NCBI GenBank assembly: GCA_000442125.1
Contig: KE546965.1
Span: forward strand, 2,046,001 to 2,110,000
Direction of reading: 5' to 3'
From: Opeltia flavorubescens
Lineage: Eukaryota; Ascomycota; Lecanoromycetes; Teloschistales; Teloschistaceae
Length of the DNA stretch: 64,000 nucleotides
Both the position numbers and the translations under genes were made by a program. This document shows, in pieces, positions 35,216 through 47,856 of this stretch (its first letter is position 1; each line of letters starts with the position of its first letter). The notes beneath the pieces were generated by a model that saw only the letters and a list, made by a program, of their open reading frames with translations, did no database searches and was not told the origin of the DNA.

Positions 35216-35642
35216 GTCATGGGCCTTTCTCCCGCATATGAGACGCTACTTTTATGACTAATGGCCCGTTATGATTTTTCCTTCCTAATTGGGCATTGCC
35301 ACTTCTATTATGACTGCTGGCGCTTTCAGTAGGTATACTGAGTTGGGGGATCATCATGCTGGCGTTTTGTGCACATTTTCGAACTTGTAAGAATAGCATC
35401 CGCTCGGCTCTGTTTCATAAGCTCTAAAACTCCTTGAAAGTGCAGCCTCCTACAACGCATGGAGGGAAGAGGTTACCTCAAAGTAAATATCAGGTCACTA
35501 CACTATATGTCTTGCCCCTACCTTCCTGTTTCTGTAACCCACCGAATGAACTGCTTCATCCAACAATGTTCGTACACATGAGCCCAAGCAATAGCCAGGT
35601 TATTTCTATCACTTTCGGTTACCAAAAATCACATTAACACAG
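35216..35642. other. Convergent 3' spacer
   Basis: 427 bp between the end of the disordered-protein gene (plus) and the HD-domain gene (minus). Nothing but presumed 3' UTRs seen. Confidence 0.5.
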
Positions 35643-36383
35643 TCATCTAGACGAGCCTAAGCCCTCTTCGACTGCATTAGATCCTTTCGTCTCATCTATC
35701 CACCACACTCTGAAAATTCGCAACCGATTTGTTCTGATAGCAGCAAGCCTTCTACCCTCCTGTGTCTTCATCATACTCTCAAGATGGAGCAACTTCTCGT
35801 CAAAATGCATTATCGACCTTTCCAGCCCACACTGTTTTTGTTTCGCACCCCCATATGTGAATGCACGAGCAACGCCCACAGCACCGAGTGCATCAAGCCG
35901 GTCAGCGTCCTGGACTATAGCTACTTCAGGATGGGAATGCAATGTATCCTTGATCATTTGGGGATTACTACGCTCTTTGCTATAAGAAACACAGTCGACG
36001 ATTTGCTGAACGCTGGCAGCTGTTGATGGAGGGCAGCCCAAATCCATCAGCATCTGTTCTGCCAGACCTCTTGTCCTGTCAACTTGTGCAGGTCTCTCTG
36101 CTAGTGTTGAATATTTCTGGTCCTCTACATCGTGAAGTAAGGCTGCAAGGATGACAAGAAGTGAGTGGTAGGACCTATCAGCATCTGTCCTAGATTCGAC
36201 TGCCATGATGTGACGGGCCAGTGCCACGACACGGTTTACGTGCGCAATATCATGGGAGGCGTCGAATTGAGGTTGAGACATGTAGGCTTCGACAGCAGCT
36301 TCTACCTGCTGGATAAGATCCTGCTCCTCTTTGAGCGTTGGAAATTGGCTAAACTTGACATTCAATGCGCCTGGTGGATCCAT
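35643..36383 (-). CDS. HD-domain metal-dependent phosphohydrolase (246 aa)
   Basis: Single exon from ATG 36383. The HD signature is complete: H44/H48 in ASHDIAHVNRV, the H84-D85 doublet in AALLHDVED, and D159/D161 in QDADRLDALGAVGVARAF. This order matches the small HD phosphohydrolases such as bacterial YedJ and their fungal relatives, which hydrolyse phosphate esters of nucleotides or related molecules with a bound divalent metal. The substrate is unknown. No targeting signal is seen, so it is probably cytosolic. It is transcribed divergently from the cyclase gene across 337 bp, which may mean a shared promoter. Confidence 0.85.
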   Translation of the reverse strand: MDPPGALNVKFSQFPTLKEEQDLIQQVEAAVEAYMSQPQFDASHDIAHVNRVVALARHIMAVESRTDADRSYHSLLVILAALLHDVEDQKYSTLAERPAQVDRTRGLAEQMLMDLGCPPSTAASVQQIVDCVSYSKERSNPQMIKDTLHSHPEVAIVQDADRLDALGAVGVARAFTYGGAKQKQCGLERSIMHFDEKLLHLESMMKTQEGRRLAAIRTNRLRIFRVWWIDETKGSNAVEEGLGSSR

Positions 36384-36720
36384 ACTGAAGATGTTCCGGG
36401 GCCGAATGGTAACACAGTCCTATCCCATCTCCAAGCAGATTATAAATTCCCTGTAGGAAGGGAATGCACCGGCTACCGAACATCAAATCTAGGCTTAATA
36501 ATTTTTTTGAAAGAAGCTAAGCGTGCACGTTCGAAAAACATACCTTAGCTGCCGACCCGCCCGTTTTATCCGGCGAATCCCCACCACCACCCCGCATAAC
36601 ATACGTAATGAGGAGTCCTCCAATCTTCACGTTTGTAAGCCACGTGGGAATGCGGAAGCTGGCGGTTTCTGCAAGTTGTTACAAGCGTATAAAGACTCGC
36701 TCGTCCTCCTCTAAGACATC
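36384..36720. promoter_or_regulatory. Divergent promoter between HD hydrolase and cyclase genes
   Basis: 337 bp separate two start codons facing away from each other. The stretch contains a T-run (36501-36508) and C-rich part (CCACCACCACCCC near 36580). No specific operator is recognisable. A bidirectional promoter is inferred from geometry alone. Confidence 0.5.
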
Positions 36721-38051
36721 ATGTCCGGCTCTCAAGCTCGCCTGAACCAAGTGATGGACATGTTGACCTTCAATAAGACTGCAACTACGATACCGTTTGA
36801 TCCTGATTTTACAAAGTTTCCGAGCCGTAAAGATGTACCAAGACGAGCGGATGCCCCTCGAGATGCAGCATGGGTCTGGGGCGAAGATGATCAGGTGATC
36901 CTCTCGAATTTCCAGCGTAGAATCTTCACTGACCAGTCATCAGCTTGGTCGAATCAACCTCCTTACCCCCACCAGGGTGAAAGCAGCATCAGCAGAAATC
37001 AAGACTGGGGAGACGATATCATTGAAGTGTGCTCTAGCACAGCACCTTTGATGACCTAGGGCTGATTGCACTAGCTTGCCACTGACGGAGCCTGAAACTC
37101 CATGTTTTCATCGAGAAACCTTCAAGCACGAGATCAAGGACCTCGCTGAAGGCAAGGCTTTTGATGACTTGTACACACTCAATACACAAAGCGGAACGCA
37201 GTGGGATGGGTTCAGACATGTACTACATCTTCCCAACAGAGACCGGCATTTTGCTCACGGCTCAAGGTTTCCCATCTAGCTACTGGTATTTTCTACAACA
37301 ATACTCGTACTAGCGACATTGTCGGGTCAGAGGCGAACCATAAGAACTCTATTCACCACTGGAATGAACATGGCGGGTTGGTTGGAAGAGGTGTACTGCT
37401 GGATTACCGAGCATACGCGGATAAGAAAGGTGTGCAGTACGACAGCTTCATCGACCACCGTATTCCTTATGAGGAGCTCTATCTCTGTGGCAAGGATCAA
37501 GGCATCGATATTCGACCTCAAGCACAAGGTGGTGATATCAAGATTGGGGATATCTTGTTCATTCGGAGTGGTTTCGTGGAAAAGTACCGTGAGACCAAGT
37601 CGTCAGAGGAATGGGCCAAAATTGCGCTGCGACCGCATGCTATAGGTCCTGACGATCAGCAACGATGGGCGGGTGTTGCGCAAGAAGAGAAAATGATTGA
37701 TTGGCTGCATGATTGCTATTTTGCTGCTGTCGCTGGAGATTCTCCGTCATTCGAGGCCTGGCCGTCGAATCGAGGTGAGGGTTGAATGACCCCCTAATCC
37801 ATCATATGGCTAATGAGCATCAGAGTACTATCTCCACGAATATCTACTGGCCATGTGGGGTTGTCCCATTGGAGAAATGCTGGATCTCGAGAAATTGGCC
37901 AAGCGCTGTCATGAGACTAATAGGTGGACTTTCTTTGTGACGAGCGCACCAGATAATATGCCTGGTATGTTTGTCCTGTGCCTAGGTATTCAATGACTAA
38001 TTTTTGGCAGGAGGAGTAAGTACACATGCTAATGCTATAGCCATACTTTGA
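36721..38051 (+). CDS. Putative cyclase / kynurenine-formamidase-like protein (363 aa)
   Basis: Exons 36721-36894, 36944-37026, 37075-37219, 37267-37774, 37824-37964 and 38011-38051; the five introns are 46-49 bp, GT..AG, and in phase. Joins restore known motifs: DDQLGRINLLTP across intron 1, SLNLPLTEPETP across intron 2, and TQWDGFRHVSHLATG across intron 3. The family is PF04199, metal-dependent hydrolases in which the HxGTHxD-like site is replaced in fungi by SGTQWDGFRH. Further hallmarks are GGLVGRGVLLDYRAYAD, IKIGDILFIRSG and the C-terminal FFVTSAPDNMPGGVS. Fungal members are often found beside aromatic or polyketide metabolism, but no such cluster is present here. Substrate unknown. Confidence 0.88.
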
Positions 38052-40289
38052 AATCCCGTGGTGTTTAATCTCTGCCAAATGCTCCGAATATGGTTGGCTC
38101 AACGGAGAAAGCGACAGAAGTTCCACGCTCTGTCGATTGAAAATGCGAAGAAACTAAAGCTTAAGAATATAAGCCTGACTTGGCATGATCTTCTTAAGGA
38201 AAACATTTATTTAGTCTCATGTTCGTGATCAGAATAAAGCCTTCCAATTTTAACCTATTTTGCTCTTGATATATTCCTAACGGACAACAACGCTGTTGCT
38301 CAGCTTTCATTAGATGTTAATGTTCAAGAAATATCTCCGTCACGATTATTTTGACACACATATAAACATACAGTTCATCGGCGTGGTAGCGCTATTTGGA
38401 TAGATTTCGATAATACAATGACATAGATTTCCGGTGGCTACTCCTTCTCAGGGGCTTGGGAAAGGATCATGACTCTACGTTCTTTTAGGCGAGTAGACCA
38501 TACGGAACAACAGTACCAAAAGAATATGTTTGCAGCTCTCTTCTTACAAGTAATCTAAACTGACTCTTCCCTTCACAATGAGACCTCAGCGTGCGAGATT
38601 GGTAGGGGAGTGTGGAGCATCACTTTCCAGTAACCCATCGCTAGGAGGGAAAGCCTAGGCTACCAACATGACTAGATTAGAGCATCTTACCCACATATGT
38701 GCACGTCAGACTCGCTCCTTGCTATCATCTTAGAGTGGTGCTGACCAAGCTCGTACACTCAGGTAAGAGGAGAGGAGATAATGAGTATGTGGAATGAAAG
38801 CCCCCCTGAATGAAGAAACTCTCCAGGGAGTGATCGGACAGACAATTCACCTCAAGCCGTGAAACGAAGGCTATCAATTGAGCACTTCGCTGCGAAATGA
38901 CGCACTATGTTGACTTCGCCAATACTTACACTTCCTACATGCACGATAGAAATTGATATGTGGCTCCATCCCTACCTCGGTTTCATTGCTGTGACTTCCA
39001 CATTCGGAATACTTTCAAACTGGTCGCGGACGATAAAACCCACTTTTGCCCGTATCCTTTTATCGCCACCGAGACTATGCAACAATATTGACCTCGAATT
39101 CCGCGAGAGAAAGAGCACTATCTTCCAAGAACCTCCAGTCTGCTAAGTTCCAGATCAATAATATACTGTACCGTGTGAGATTTAGCCCAGGTCGATTATA
39201 TTGCTTCCAAGATCGAGCAAGGGGTTGGTGTGCTTATCTGAAACACGACGGGCGAAAAGGCCAATTTCTCGGCAATCTAGAGGACGATCCACACATGGTT
39301 CGTTGGACACCGTTTCCACAAAAGCCAAATCTGTGTTTACTAATGGAAGTTATCATGTGGTGACAAGGACAATGGGGCCGGTCCACGGAGTATCGTCCTT
39401 TCCTGTCGCAGACGGCCGCCCCAACCATAGAAGAGACCGAGGGGATAGCCATTGAAACGTGCCCCGTCGAGGCAAAGTAGAATAGCTTATTCTCGTGTTA
39501 TCGATCCAGAGATCATAGTCCGAGGTGCTTGTGGGTCTCGTTTATTGAGGCTCTTCCCGAACCACGTTGTGTCAGGGGTCAAGATTCAGGGGCCAGTCGG
39601 CAGTCGCGCCTTCCTAATCAAGCGAGGCGGCCGTGCCCAAGAGAAGCTTAAATCTTATCGGAGTCCCCTTCAATTTGCGAACCACCACCTTTCGTCAACG
39701 TGAAACGATACCACGAGAAATATTGATCCCGACGAGTGGAGCAGGAAATCTCCGGGACGTGGGATCTTGTCTCATTTTCGGCACCGCTTCCTGAATCTGT
39801 TCCCCCAGACATCTACCCCGCAATCGACTGGTCCGGAAGGCATGTCGAACCATGCTCAATTGCGAAGAAATGTTTCGTCGTCAGAAATAGAGTGTCGGTT
39901 CATCTCTTTTTACCGCAAATGCCTTGGCGTTGGCTGCTGTCGAGCCGAGATGCATCGTCACGGGGTAGGAAGGTAAGTTAGGAAGGAACATCAGTTGAAA
40001 CGTGGAACGTCCAACTGCCCCATGGAGGATGTTCGTATATAGAAGCTGGCTCCCTGTCAAAGGATCCGTTTGTCCTTCTCTCGTGAATAACCGCACAGTC
40101 TTTTTTTGTACATACCAGTCTGGTACTTTTGGTCATTCGACCGTCACACTCTTTCAATCGTTCTGTCCTTACAAATATCCTTCATTGATTGAAGCCGGAA
40201 ATCATCTTTATTTTCAACTTGCTTATTACACTTGCTTCAGCTCCTTTCCACCCTATCCTAAGTTGAATTTCTCTACTTTGCCCTGAGAA
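38052..40289. other. Intergenic region, no supported gene
   Basis: 2.2 kb. Open stretches on the plus strand between 38907 and 39981 (several of 70-105 codons in overlapping frames) lack ATG starts or clean splice sites; a decayed gene cannot be excluded, yet no family shows. The final 200 bp are pyrimidine-rich and should be the LPMO promoter and leader. Confidence 0.4.
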
Positions 40290-41638
40290 ATGTCTGTAAA
40301 CAAGATTGCCGCCCTTGTGGCTGTGCTCGCGACACTATCCAAGGTTTCCGCACACGGCATGGTGTCTGGAATCGTCGCTGGAGGCCAATAGTATGTTCAC
40401 TCATCCCGACCATGGGCGTCACTGTTGTTCTGACTGCCAGCAGTTACCCTGGTTATACCATCGGCTTTGCTTACACACCTAACCCTCCCCCTGTCGTGGG
40501 CTGGTCCATCCCGGAAGATAAAGACACTGGATATGTCAATCCGGGCAATTTCAGTAACCCCGACATCATCTGCCATAAAGGTGCCACACCAGCACAGAAA
40601 TATGTAACCGTGGCTGCCGGTGAGACCGTTGAACTGCAATGGACGAAATGGCCCGAGTCCCATCATGGTCCGGTCATCGATTACTTGGCCAACTGCAACG
40701 GTGAATGTACCACTGTAGAGAAGACGAAGCTCCAGTTCAATAAGATCGATGAGATGGGTCTTGTTGATTACACCGCTATGCCCGGAAATTGGGCATCTGA
40801 TAAGCTCATTGCAGCGAATAACAGCTGGACTGTTACCGTTCCCAAGAGCGTAGCTCCAGGCAATTACGTCTTACGTCATGAGATAATTGCTCTTCACTCA
40901 TCACAGAACCAAGACGGTGCCCAGAATTACCCCCAATGCATCAATCTCAAAGTAACCGGATCTGGGACCGACGAATTGGCATCTGGCACCCTTGGCACAG
41001 CACTCTATAAACCTGACGACGCGGGTATCTTCCTCAATATCTACGAAAAACTTACCTCCTACACAATACCGGGTCCCAAACTCTACAGTGGTGCTTCTTC
41101 GGGGTCAGCAACATCCTCTGGTGGTGCTTCAAGCACGCCCACATCGACTAGTGGTTATGGAGCAGTCCCTGCTAGCAGCACATCTTCTACAGCTGTTAGT
41201 GCTCCCACGACCGCGACTCCATACCCAAGCGCTCCATTCGGCAATTCGACCTCACCAACCAGCCAACACAGTAAGAAGCCTTGCAAACCTACAGGTCATC
41301 CAAATCCCAAGAAAGGACATTCCGGCCCAGGAGTGGTCAACCAGCCAAGCAGTACCGTACCAAGTGTTCCAAGCATAACGACAACCTCCAATGCTGGTGC
41401 TCTTCAGTCGGTCTCGCCCTCCAGTGTTCTCTCGGCATCTACTGGGGACGTAACAGCTATCCCATCTGGTGCACCAGACAGTCAAACTGGATCACTGCCC
41501 CAGGCGCCAAAGCATCAACTACCGGAAGGAATGACAGTACAGGAACTACTTGAATGGCTAGAGATCATCGTGGCTCAGCTGAAGGCGAAGTTGGGCGGCA
41601 AGATGCGAAGACACGCCAGGGACTTTTTAGATCTATAA
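40290..41638 (+). CDS. AA9 lytic polysaccharide monooxygenase (431 aa)
   Basis: Exons 40290-40390 and 40444-41638; the 53-bp intron joins in phase 2 within [13 protein letters not shown] signal peptide of 21 residues ends in SKVSA, so the mature protein starts with H22, the copper-binding His1 of the histidine brace, in HGMVSG. The second copper histidine lies in [13 protein letters not shown] and the axial tyrosine region in [11 protein letters not shown]. The catalytic domain spans about residues 22-245. It is followed by a long S/T/P-rich linker (residues 250-390) and a short charged C-terminal helix, [19 protein letters not shown] then [11 protein letters not shown]; there is no CBM1. The enzyme oxidatively cleaves cellulose or hemicellulose outside the cell. 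Confidence 0.92.
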
Positions 41639-42392
41639 GGCTGCCATGGGTAATCGAGATGGGTGTTCGAGTAGACGGAAGAAGAAGGCTAGGAGGAGAG
41701 AAATGGCTTGGAGCATTTACGACGAGCATATTCGATTCTATTGAGATACCCTTTGATCGGTCTGAAGCAAGGTCTCCAGCTTTTGCATATCGTATATAGC
41801 CTTCTATTCTTTCTTGAATATACTTGACTTTCATTCTTTCAAAATCGAGTTCGGATTTATCCTATCATCAAGCCAGTGACAGATTCCTCTCGGGCTTCTC
41901 CTCCTTCCTAAAGAGGCTAAGCCGAATCCACAATAGCATCCGCTGTCAACCTGGAATTGGAAGGCTCTGCACGTTTTCTTCGACAACCATTTGCTGGCAA
42001 CAGGGCGACTTTGAGCTTTCGGCCCCTTGTCCCACAGCGCTTAAGTTGACGGTGCGCTGCACCTTCATCACCAACGGCCAATGATTAGGCTCATCAGTAC
42101 CACAGATTAAATCCCAGCAGCCGGTAGGGCACATTGATCATTGGTGATAAACATTTGAGATACTTATTCCCTCCACGTGCAGTGATGAATGGTAATGGAG
42201 CTCCTTCACAATAGTATCATATGTCACAGAGAACAGGACTTGACTAGGAAGGTTCACCAAGATCTACAGCATCGTATAATCTTGCCTCTCTAGATGGCAT
42301 GTAAACTGTCATTCGCTCCAAGTCGTAGGTAAATCTATGTCTCATCTTCTCATTTTATTTACAAGTCGGAGTCCCAAGCAGATTATTGCAGA
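41639..42392. other. Spacer between LPMO and SurE genes
   Basis: 754 bp, no gene seen; LPMO 3' UTR and SurE-gene promoter. Confidence 0.5.
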
Positions 42393-43447
42393 ATGCGTTT
42401 TCTTCTTATAGTCGTTGGCTTTCTCCCTCTCCTCGCGCAAAGCGTTAATGTCGTACTTTCCAATGATGATGGCTGGGCTGAGATCAATATTCGAATTTTC
42501 TACAATATGCTCACGAAGGCTGGCAACCCGGTCGTTCTTTCAGCGCCGGCAGACAATAAGTCTGGCACAGGTAAGCAGTCCCAAGAAACACCACCCATGT
42601 AGGATAGTAATATATGCATGCTCAATACTCGACTCTCTAGGCTCCTCCGACGCTCCCGCAACGCCTCTTACTCAACCCTGCGAGTTCAACAGCTGTCCTG
42701 CAGGATCTCCGGCCCAAGGCTTCAACGCCTCAAATCCACGATTCAACTACGTCAACTCCTACCCCGTGACATCAATGCGTCACGGCATCCAGACCCTCTC
42801 CCCCAAATTCTTCGGCGGCGCTCCAGAGCTAGCTGTCGCAGGCTTCAATGTTGGCGGTAAGTCACCGGTCCCGTACTCTTTTCATCCCTACCCAGCCACC
42901 ACCACCACTGCCACCTCAGCCAACCAATCTCACTGTCTTCATAGCAAACCTCGGTTCCACAACTCTCATCTCTGGTACCGTCGGTGCAGCCACTGAAGCG
43001 GTGAAAGAGTCGATCCCCGCCATCGCCTTCAGCGGCACCACAGGCTCTCAAACCGCTTGGACAGCTCCAGTACCACAATACGTGAACGTCTACGCCGCTC
43101 TATCCACAAATATCACGCAGACGCTGATTGGATCCGGCAAACCTTTCCTCCCTGCCAACATATGGCTGAATGTCAATTACCCCGCTGTGAGCGCGACGTC
43201 CTGTTCTTCCACGAAGGATTTCAAGTTCGTGCTTTCGAGGATCAATGCTGCTGCTTCGGGTGCTGCGGCGGATGTGACGACGTGCGGGAGAGGTAGGTTG
43301 CCGACGGAGAGCAGCGTGGTCGGGACATCGGGTTGTTTCGCGAGTATCAGTGTAGGGAGAGCAGATACGAAGAAGGATGCAAGTAGAACTGAGCAGGCAG
43401 TTGTGTTGAAAAAATTGGGGAAGGTGCTATCATGTTTGCCGTCTTAG
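42393..43447 (+). CDS. Secreted SurE-like phosphatase/nucleotidase (298 aa)
   Basis: Exons 42393-42570, 42641-42856 and 42945-43447; introns of 70 and 88 bp, both phase 1. A signal peptide (MRFLLIVVGFLPLLAQS) is followed at once by NVVLSNDDGWAE, the SurE metal site with D25-D26. Further family motifs are SAPADNKSGTGSS across intron 1, NPRFNYVNSYPVTSMRHGI, and PELAVAGFNVGANLG across intron 2. SurE proteins are metal-dependent 5'/3'-nucleotidases or acid phosphatases; the fungal secreted branch is annotated as SurE-like acid phosphatase. Expected to act in the secretory route or outside the cell. The C-terminal end carries cysteines (SSVVGTSGCF) that may form disulphides. Downstream of the LPMO on the same strand. 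Confidence 0.9.
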
Positions 43448-46400
43448 ATGCGGTCAAGAGACGGAGATTCAGGATGGTCAGGAAAGCGAGGTGAAAGAGA
43501 ATTGGAAAATCCAAGAATAGTTGTAGACACTGCAATTGATTTTTCCTCCTATTCTTCCATTTGCGCAGTAACCGAACTATGTTTTATGAACGAGACGAAC
43601 GAAATGTTTTAGCGAATGACCCTGGGAACAAGCAGAGAGTCTATTCAAAGAATAAACAAGTATGCTTAACATTCAGATCTTTGAAAAACTAGTTGGCTGG
43701 CAGGGTACGGCTTCAACAAGCGGATTGATATCGGACCATTTGTAAGATCTAAAGATCTTCTGTTTAGAGTATCTAATAAAACTCATGAAGTCGATGTATC
43801 AATTATACAGGAATCGATGTGTCGATCCAGGGGTACTGGTAGGCGTTGCCATTCGGTTGGAGATCATCGATGAGAATAGCTTGATAAGGCTTAGTGAGCG
43901 GGTAAATCTCGGATTTTGACTTATCCCATGTCTCGCTCCCAAAAATTCCCTTTTCCTTCATCCAATTTAGAAACGTGCCCTCGTTTTCCCTTTCTATTCA
44001 TCATCATCAGTATCACTTTTGGCGAGTCCATCCACAACTGTACAAATCCTCAATTTGATAACTGATCACACAACCGGTGCAACCTCTCCACCCCAGCCGC
44101 TTCTCCAGATACCCAGACATCGGAATTCCATTATGCTCTGAGGCATACTTAAGCATCACTTTTATCAGGTAAGAGTGCTAGTCAATCATTACTTGGGGCT
44201 GGAGTTTCAGAAATCAAGCCTGATAAATGAGAGGGAGAATGCAGGGAGGAAGTTTTGGACAGAGTGTCCTTAGTGAACGTGGGCATGAATTAAGGAGTTC
44301 TTGAGATTGGACACGAAGATCAGTGGAAAAGAGGGCAGAGAAGCGACCGAGGGAATAGCTATACGAGACAGTGAAGGCACGATGCAAACGACCTTCCCGG
44401 AGCTACAATCCAGCGGTAACGGATGGGTCCTGAATGCAAGCCAAACATACAACGAATGATCTGTTTTTTCCCCTCCAGACGACGTTGCTGGAGTCATGTT
44501 CATACAGTTGGCAATCGAACGAGAGTGACTGGTTTTGCATGTTTCTATCTCGCACAGCCTGTTGGCTTTTGCTGACGGGCTTACGCTTCCTTTGCGGCTG
44601 AGCCGCATTTGCGAACCTTTATCAGTCGTCATGCCAGGCAACCGCAGGCGCGTTTTACATGCTCCGTAAATCCTGCAGGTATGATTTTCGTTCAGAATGA
44701 TCGTAAGCTTACTTATACTCGCATTGCCGTTCGTGGCCCCGATTGGAAGGTCGACGCTGGACAAGAAGTACCGGTCGTAGTCTAAATCCTTATCATGACA
44801 AGCGGTGAACGTCTAGCTCTTGAGAATGAAGATGTGGAACTAAGTCCTCTGAGGCTGAGCAGTGGATAGACACATCGATGTGGAAAGCTGGATTGTGTTT
44901 CCAGAGAAAAGTGCCCTCGGGCGTATATCTGTGCATGCGAAAGTACCTAGTAGTCCTCAAGGGAGGCTCTTAGCGACAGAAATACAAAGCCCAAATAGCG
45001 GCAGCGTTGGTAAAGTCTGCCTACCCCGAAGGACCAGGAAATTAAAGATGGTAGTTGATCTGTGTGTGAGTTGATCATCGCTAGTGGAAAAAGGCAATAT
45101 CAAGAAGTAGCGATTGGTAGGATGAAGGATAATTAAATAGAAGTTGAATATTTACCTCCTTTGTATAACATTCGACTGAGATGCGTAGCCATTTCTAACC
45201 AGACAGACATTATGGCGTCAGGCAACATATACCTGACTGCCACGCATAGAGAGTGCGTCTGTTCTGATCTGGTCCATTTTTCGATATGTGCTTCTTGCCT
45301 TTGTGCCTCCTGAAAATGGTGTTACGGAAGTTTAAGGTGCATCTCAACGCTGCAGGGAACGAGTCTCGTGAGGACTCGTTGTAGCATAGATAACTGTAGT
45401 TACATTCAATGACCATAGGTTGTTCCGGCGTTGTACCGTCGTCATCGACAGCGTGTAGCAAATGATTTGAAGCCTCTGATGCGGCATTCCTACCATCACA
45501 CGCAAGATGACTTCCTTATGCCATCGAGAAGACAGCGTATGTATTCAGTCATCTATCATTTTGCGCTCCAGAAAAGCTGAACTTGCAGAACGGCTCCAGT
45601 AGATCACTCTTATTTAAGGTTCTGTAGGACTTCCAAATGCTGGTTGCTTGTGCGATGAGAAGATGAGTGAAGGGAGTGTCGGATATTGAACCCTTTTCCA
45701 CTAAAAGATAGCCGTGTTGAGCAAGGAGCTATTTGTGCCTTCTGTAGAATACAAAACACATGCAATTATTACCACTTAGACGTCTCCAACATCAGGGGAC
45801 CGGGAATATTCTACTCCATACTTCATGGATGAATAGGCCGTCTCTGCCTTCCCAATCTGCAATGAGCCAATGAGTCTTAACTGGTTTGGCAGAACCGGAT
45901 CATATCCGTCATGCAGCAGGGTGGGACAAGATCCGAAGACCCCTGCTCATCTAACAGTCGTACATGCATCCGACTTATCAGGCGAGCCGGTGTACGCACA
46001 GAAGCCGAATGGAGCACATGCAGGTAGACTTATGCGCTCCAAGGGTGTGCATCCTTCCGACAAAGTTTTGGTCGAATCAATCGAGGTGGCCGATCACGGA
46101 TGTAGGAGCACCCTGCTAAATTCACTGGAAAAGGCTGAAGCAAGATAAGCTTACTGTCGTTCCACCATCCAGATTCTTCCGCTGATAGGCTGCTTTCGTC
46201 AAACAGTAACTCAAAATTGGAAGTAGGAATAAGAACTAGCCAGTCAAAACGTTGGCGTTCATGTGGCTGTCATTTGGGTCTGTTCTAAGCAGAATCCTGA
46301 GTGTTGGTAGTGCATCCTCGGCGTGTGAACTGCCTGAGTCACAAAAAGAGATCTTCATTTTGTACGACAGGACTACATTGACATGTGAAAAGTTCTCTGA

Positions 46401-47800
46401 CTTTATGGTACGATGAGGGGGGACCACCAAGCACAAACTACTGGTACAGGGAAGAGACGTACCTGAGCTTTGGTAGTCGGGACCGCCAAAAGTTGCCAGC
46501 ATATTGTCCTGGTAATCCCAATCGGCAAGCCGCGGTGAAGCTTGTGACCCGATCCAGGTTCGCGCAAGCAGGAAGCCGGGCATTCGGCCAGAAAAGGTCA
46601 TCTCAAACGTGCGAAGAGCATGTGCACCAATCCGATTTTCCGGCTACTTGCGAGTGAGAACGAAAGGTAAAATCGTTGAGAGTAAGCGAGGGCCGTTTGA
46701 AGAATCGATAGGCGGCTGACGGCTGGATTTGCAGATCTCGACTGACTCGCGTAATAGAGGGACGGAAGGATCGCGCCACCAATGGTTCCTTCATCGGATG
46801 CGACAAAGTGGCAGAGGCTGTATCAATACTAAGTGAGTACCAGGACACATAGAACATAGATTTATGTGCGTTATTCGAAGAAAAGGGTCCTCCCAGACAT
46901 GGACCCTGTATGCATTGAAGATGCCATGCCCAAATTGTAGACCAGCCTAGAATTTATGGCGTCTCTGCATTGGGTACTCCTGAATTTTGAGTAAGCAGGG
47001 GCATTTCCAGCATTGAATTCGTGTCGTCCAAGGTACCATCGCTTGTAGTCTACCTTGGTAAATGTCAAAAGTCATGGAGGACAGAAGGCATTGGCAAGCG
47101 AAAAGTGGCTGATCATTTTGTCGCTGTTGCCGTGATATCCTCAAACCTGGTGACGCTGATCGATGTAACACGGAAGATCAGCCACCTTGTCACCACGGTC
47201 GCATTCGCTTGGTGACGGTCTGCCCCAGCCGCTTTTAGCTCTCTGACTGCGTTAGCCCAGCATCCTCCCGCGAGCCCAGGAGGGAGGGTGCAGCAACACA
47301 GAGGTCTCAGATGGGATTGAAAAGTGGGTCCGGCTGATGTGACGGGGGGATGGACTCGGGTGCAGTAGTGGGCGCCGTTGGTCGAGTGAATCGATGGCTG
47401 AAGCTCGTTGGCTCCGTCTGACGGCCGGCTGTGGATCGCTCCGAAAATGGCCTGATTTGGGTGTAGTGGGCGTTGATACTCCCAGCACATTGGTTGGGCC
47501 GTCTTTCTCCTCGAGCGTGCAGAGTGCAGCCGGAGGAATCAAGCATAAGGGGGAGAGACCAGGAGGGTGAAGAAGTGGTGGCAGATGGTGATGGAAGGTG
47601 GTCGTGGTGGTGGGAATCGGGTCCAGGTTGTTTTGTTTAGCTTTGACCAGCTGTGGGCTCTGGCTCCATGCTGTGCAAAAAGAGTACAGTCGTACCAAGG
47701 TGTGCTTCTCACGCTGCTGATGATTATTGTGCGCCGCTAGTCGGAGAGTCGAATGATCAGCCCTCTGTAGTGTGTCGTCTGTCCCTTCTCGCTTCCTCTG
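43448..47800. other. Long intergenic region upstream of veA
   Basis: No gene supported over more than 4 kb. Open stretches such as 44270-44764 (minus, no ATG), 45870-46148 (plus, ATG but no recognisable content) and 47113-47490 (minus, ATG) do not show family motifs. Two closely spaced purine/pyrimidine-biased stretches lie around 47500-47640. The region could hold distant control elements of veA or noncoding transcripts. Confidence 0.4.
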
Positions 47801-47856
47801 TCTCTTCCTTCCTCCACCCGAATCTTCTCTCTCTGCTACCTCTCCCCGTCCAAACC

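Noticed and set aside
36721-38051. Secondary-metabolite cluster around the cyclase-type gene
   Set aside because: Neighbours are an HD phosphohydrolase and a disordered nuclear-type protein; no PKS, NRPS, terpene synthase or P450 gene is present in the window.
38907-39981. Series of overlapping plus-strand open stretches
   Set aside because: Several start without ATG, they overlap in different frames and show no domain or splice pattern.
44270-44764. 164-codon open stretch on the minus strand
   Set aside because: Starts with TTG, no known motif and no supporting splice sites.
45870-46148. 92-codon ATG open stretch upstream of veA
   Set aside because: No recognisable family, isolated, no splice evidence; length is within chance for this region.
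47113-47490. 125-codon minus-strand ORF with ATG near veA
   Set aside because: Overlaps other open frames in a G/C-rich stretch and has no conserved-looking segments.
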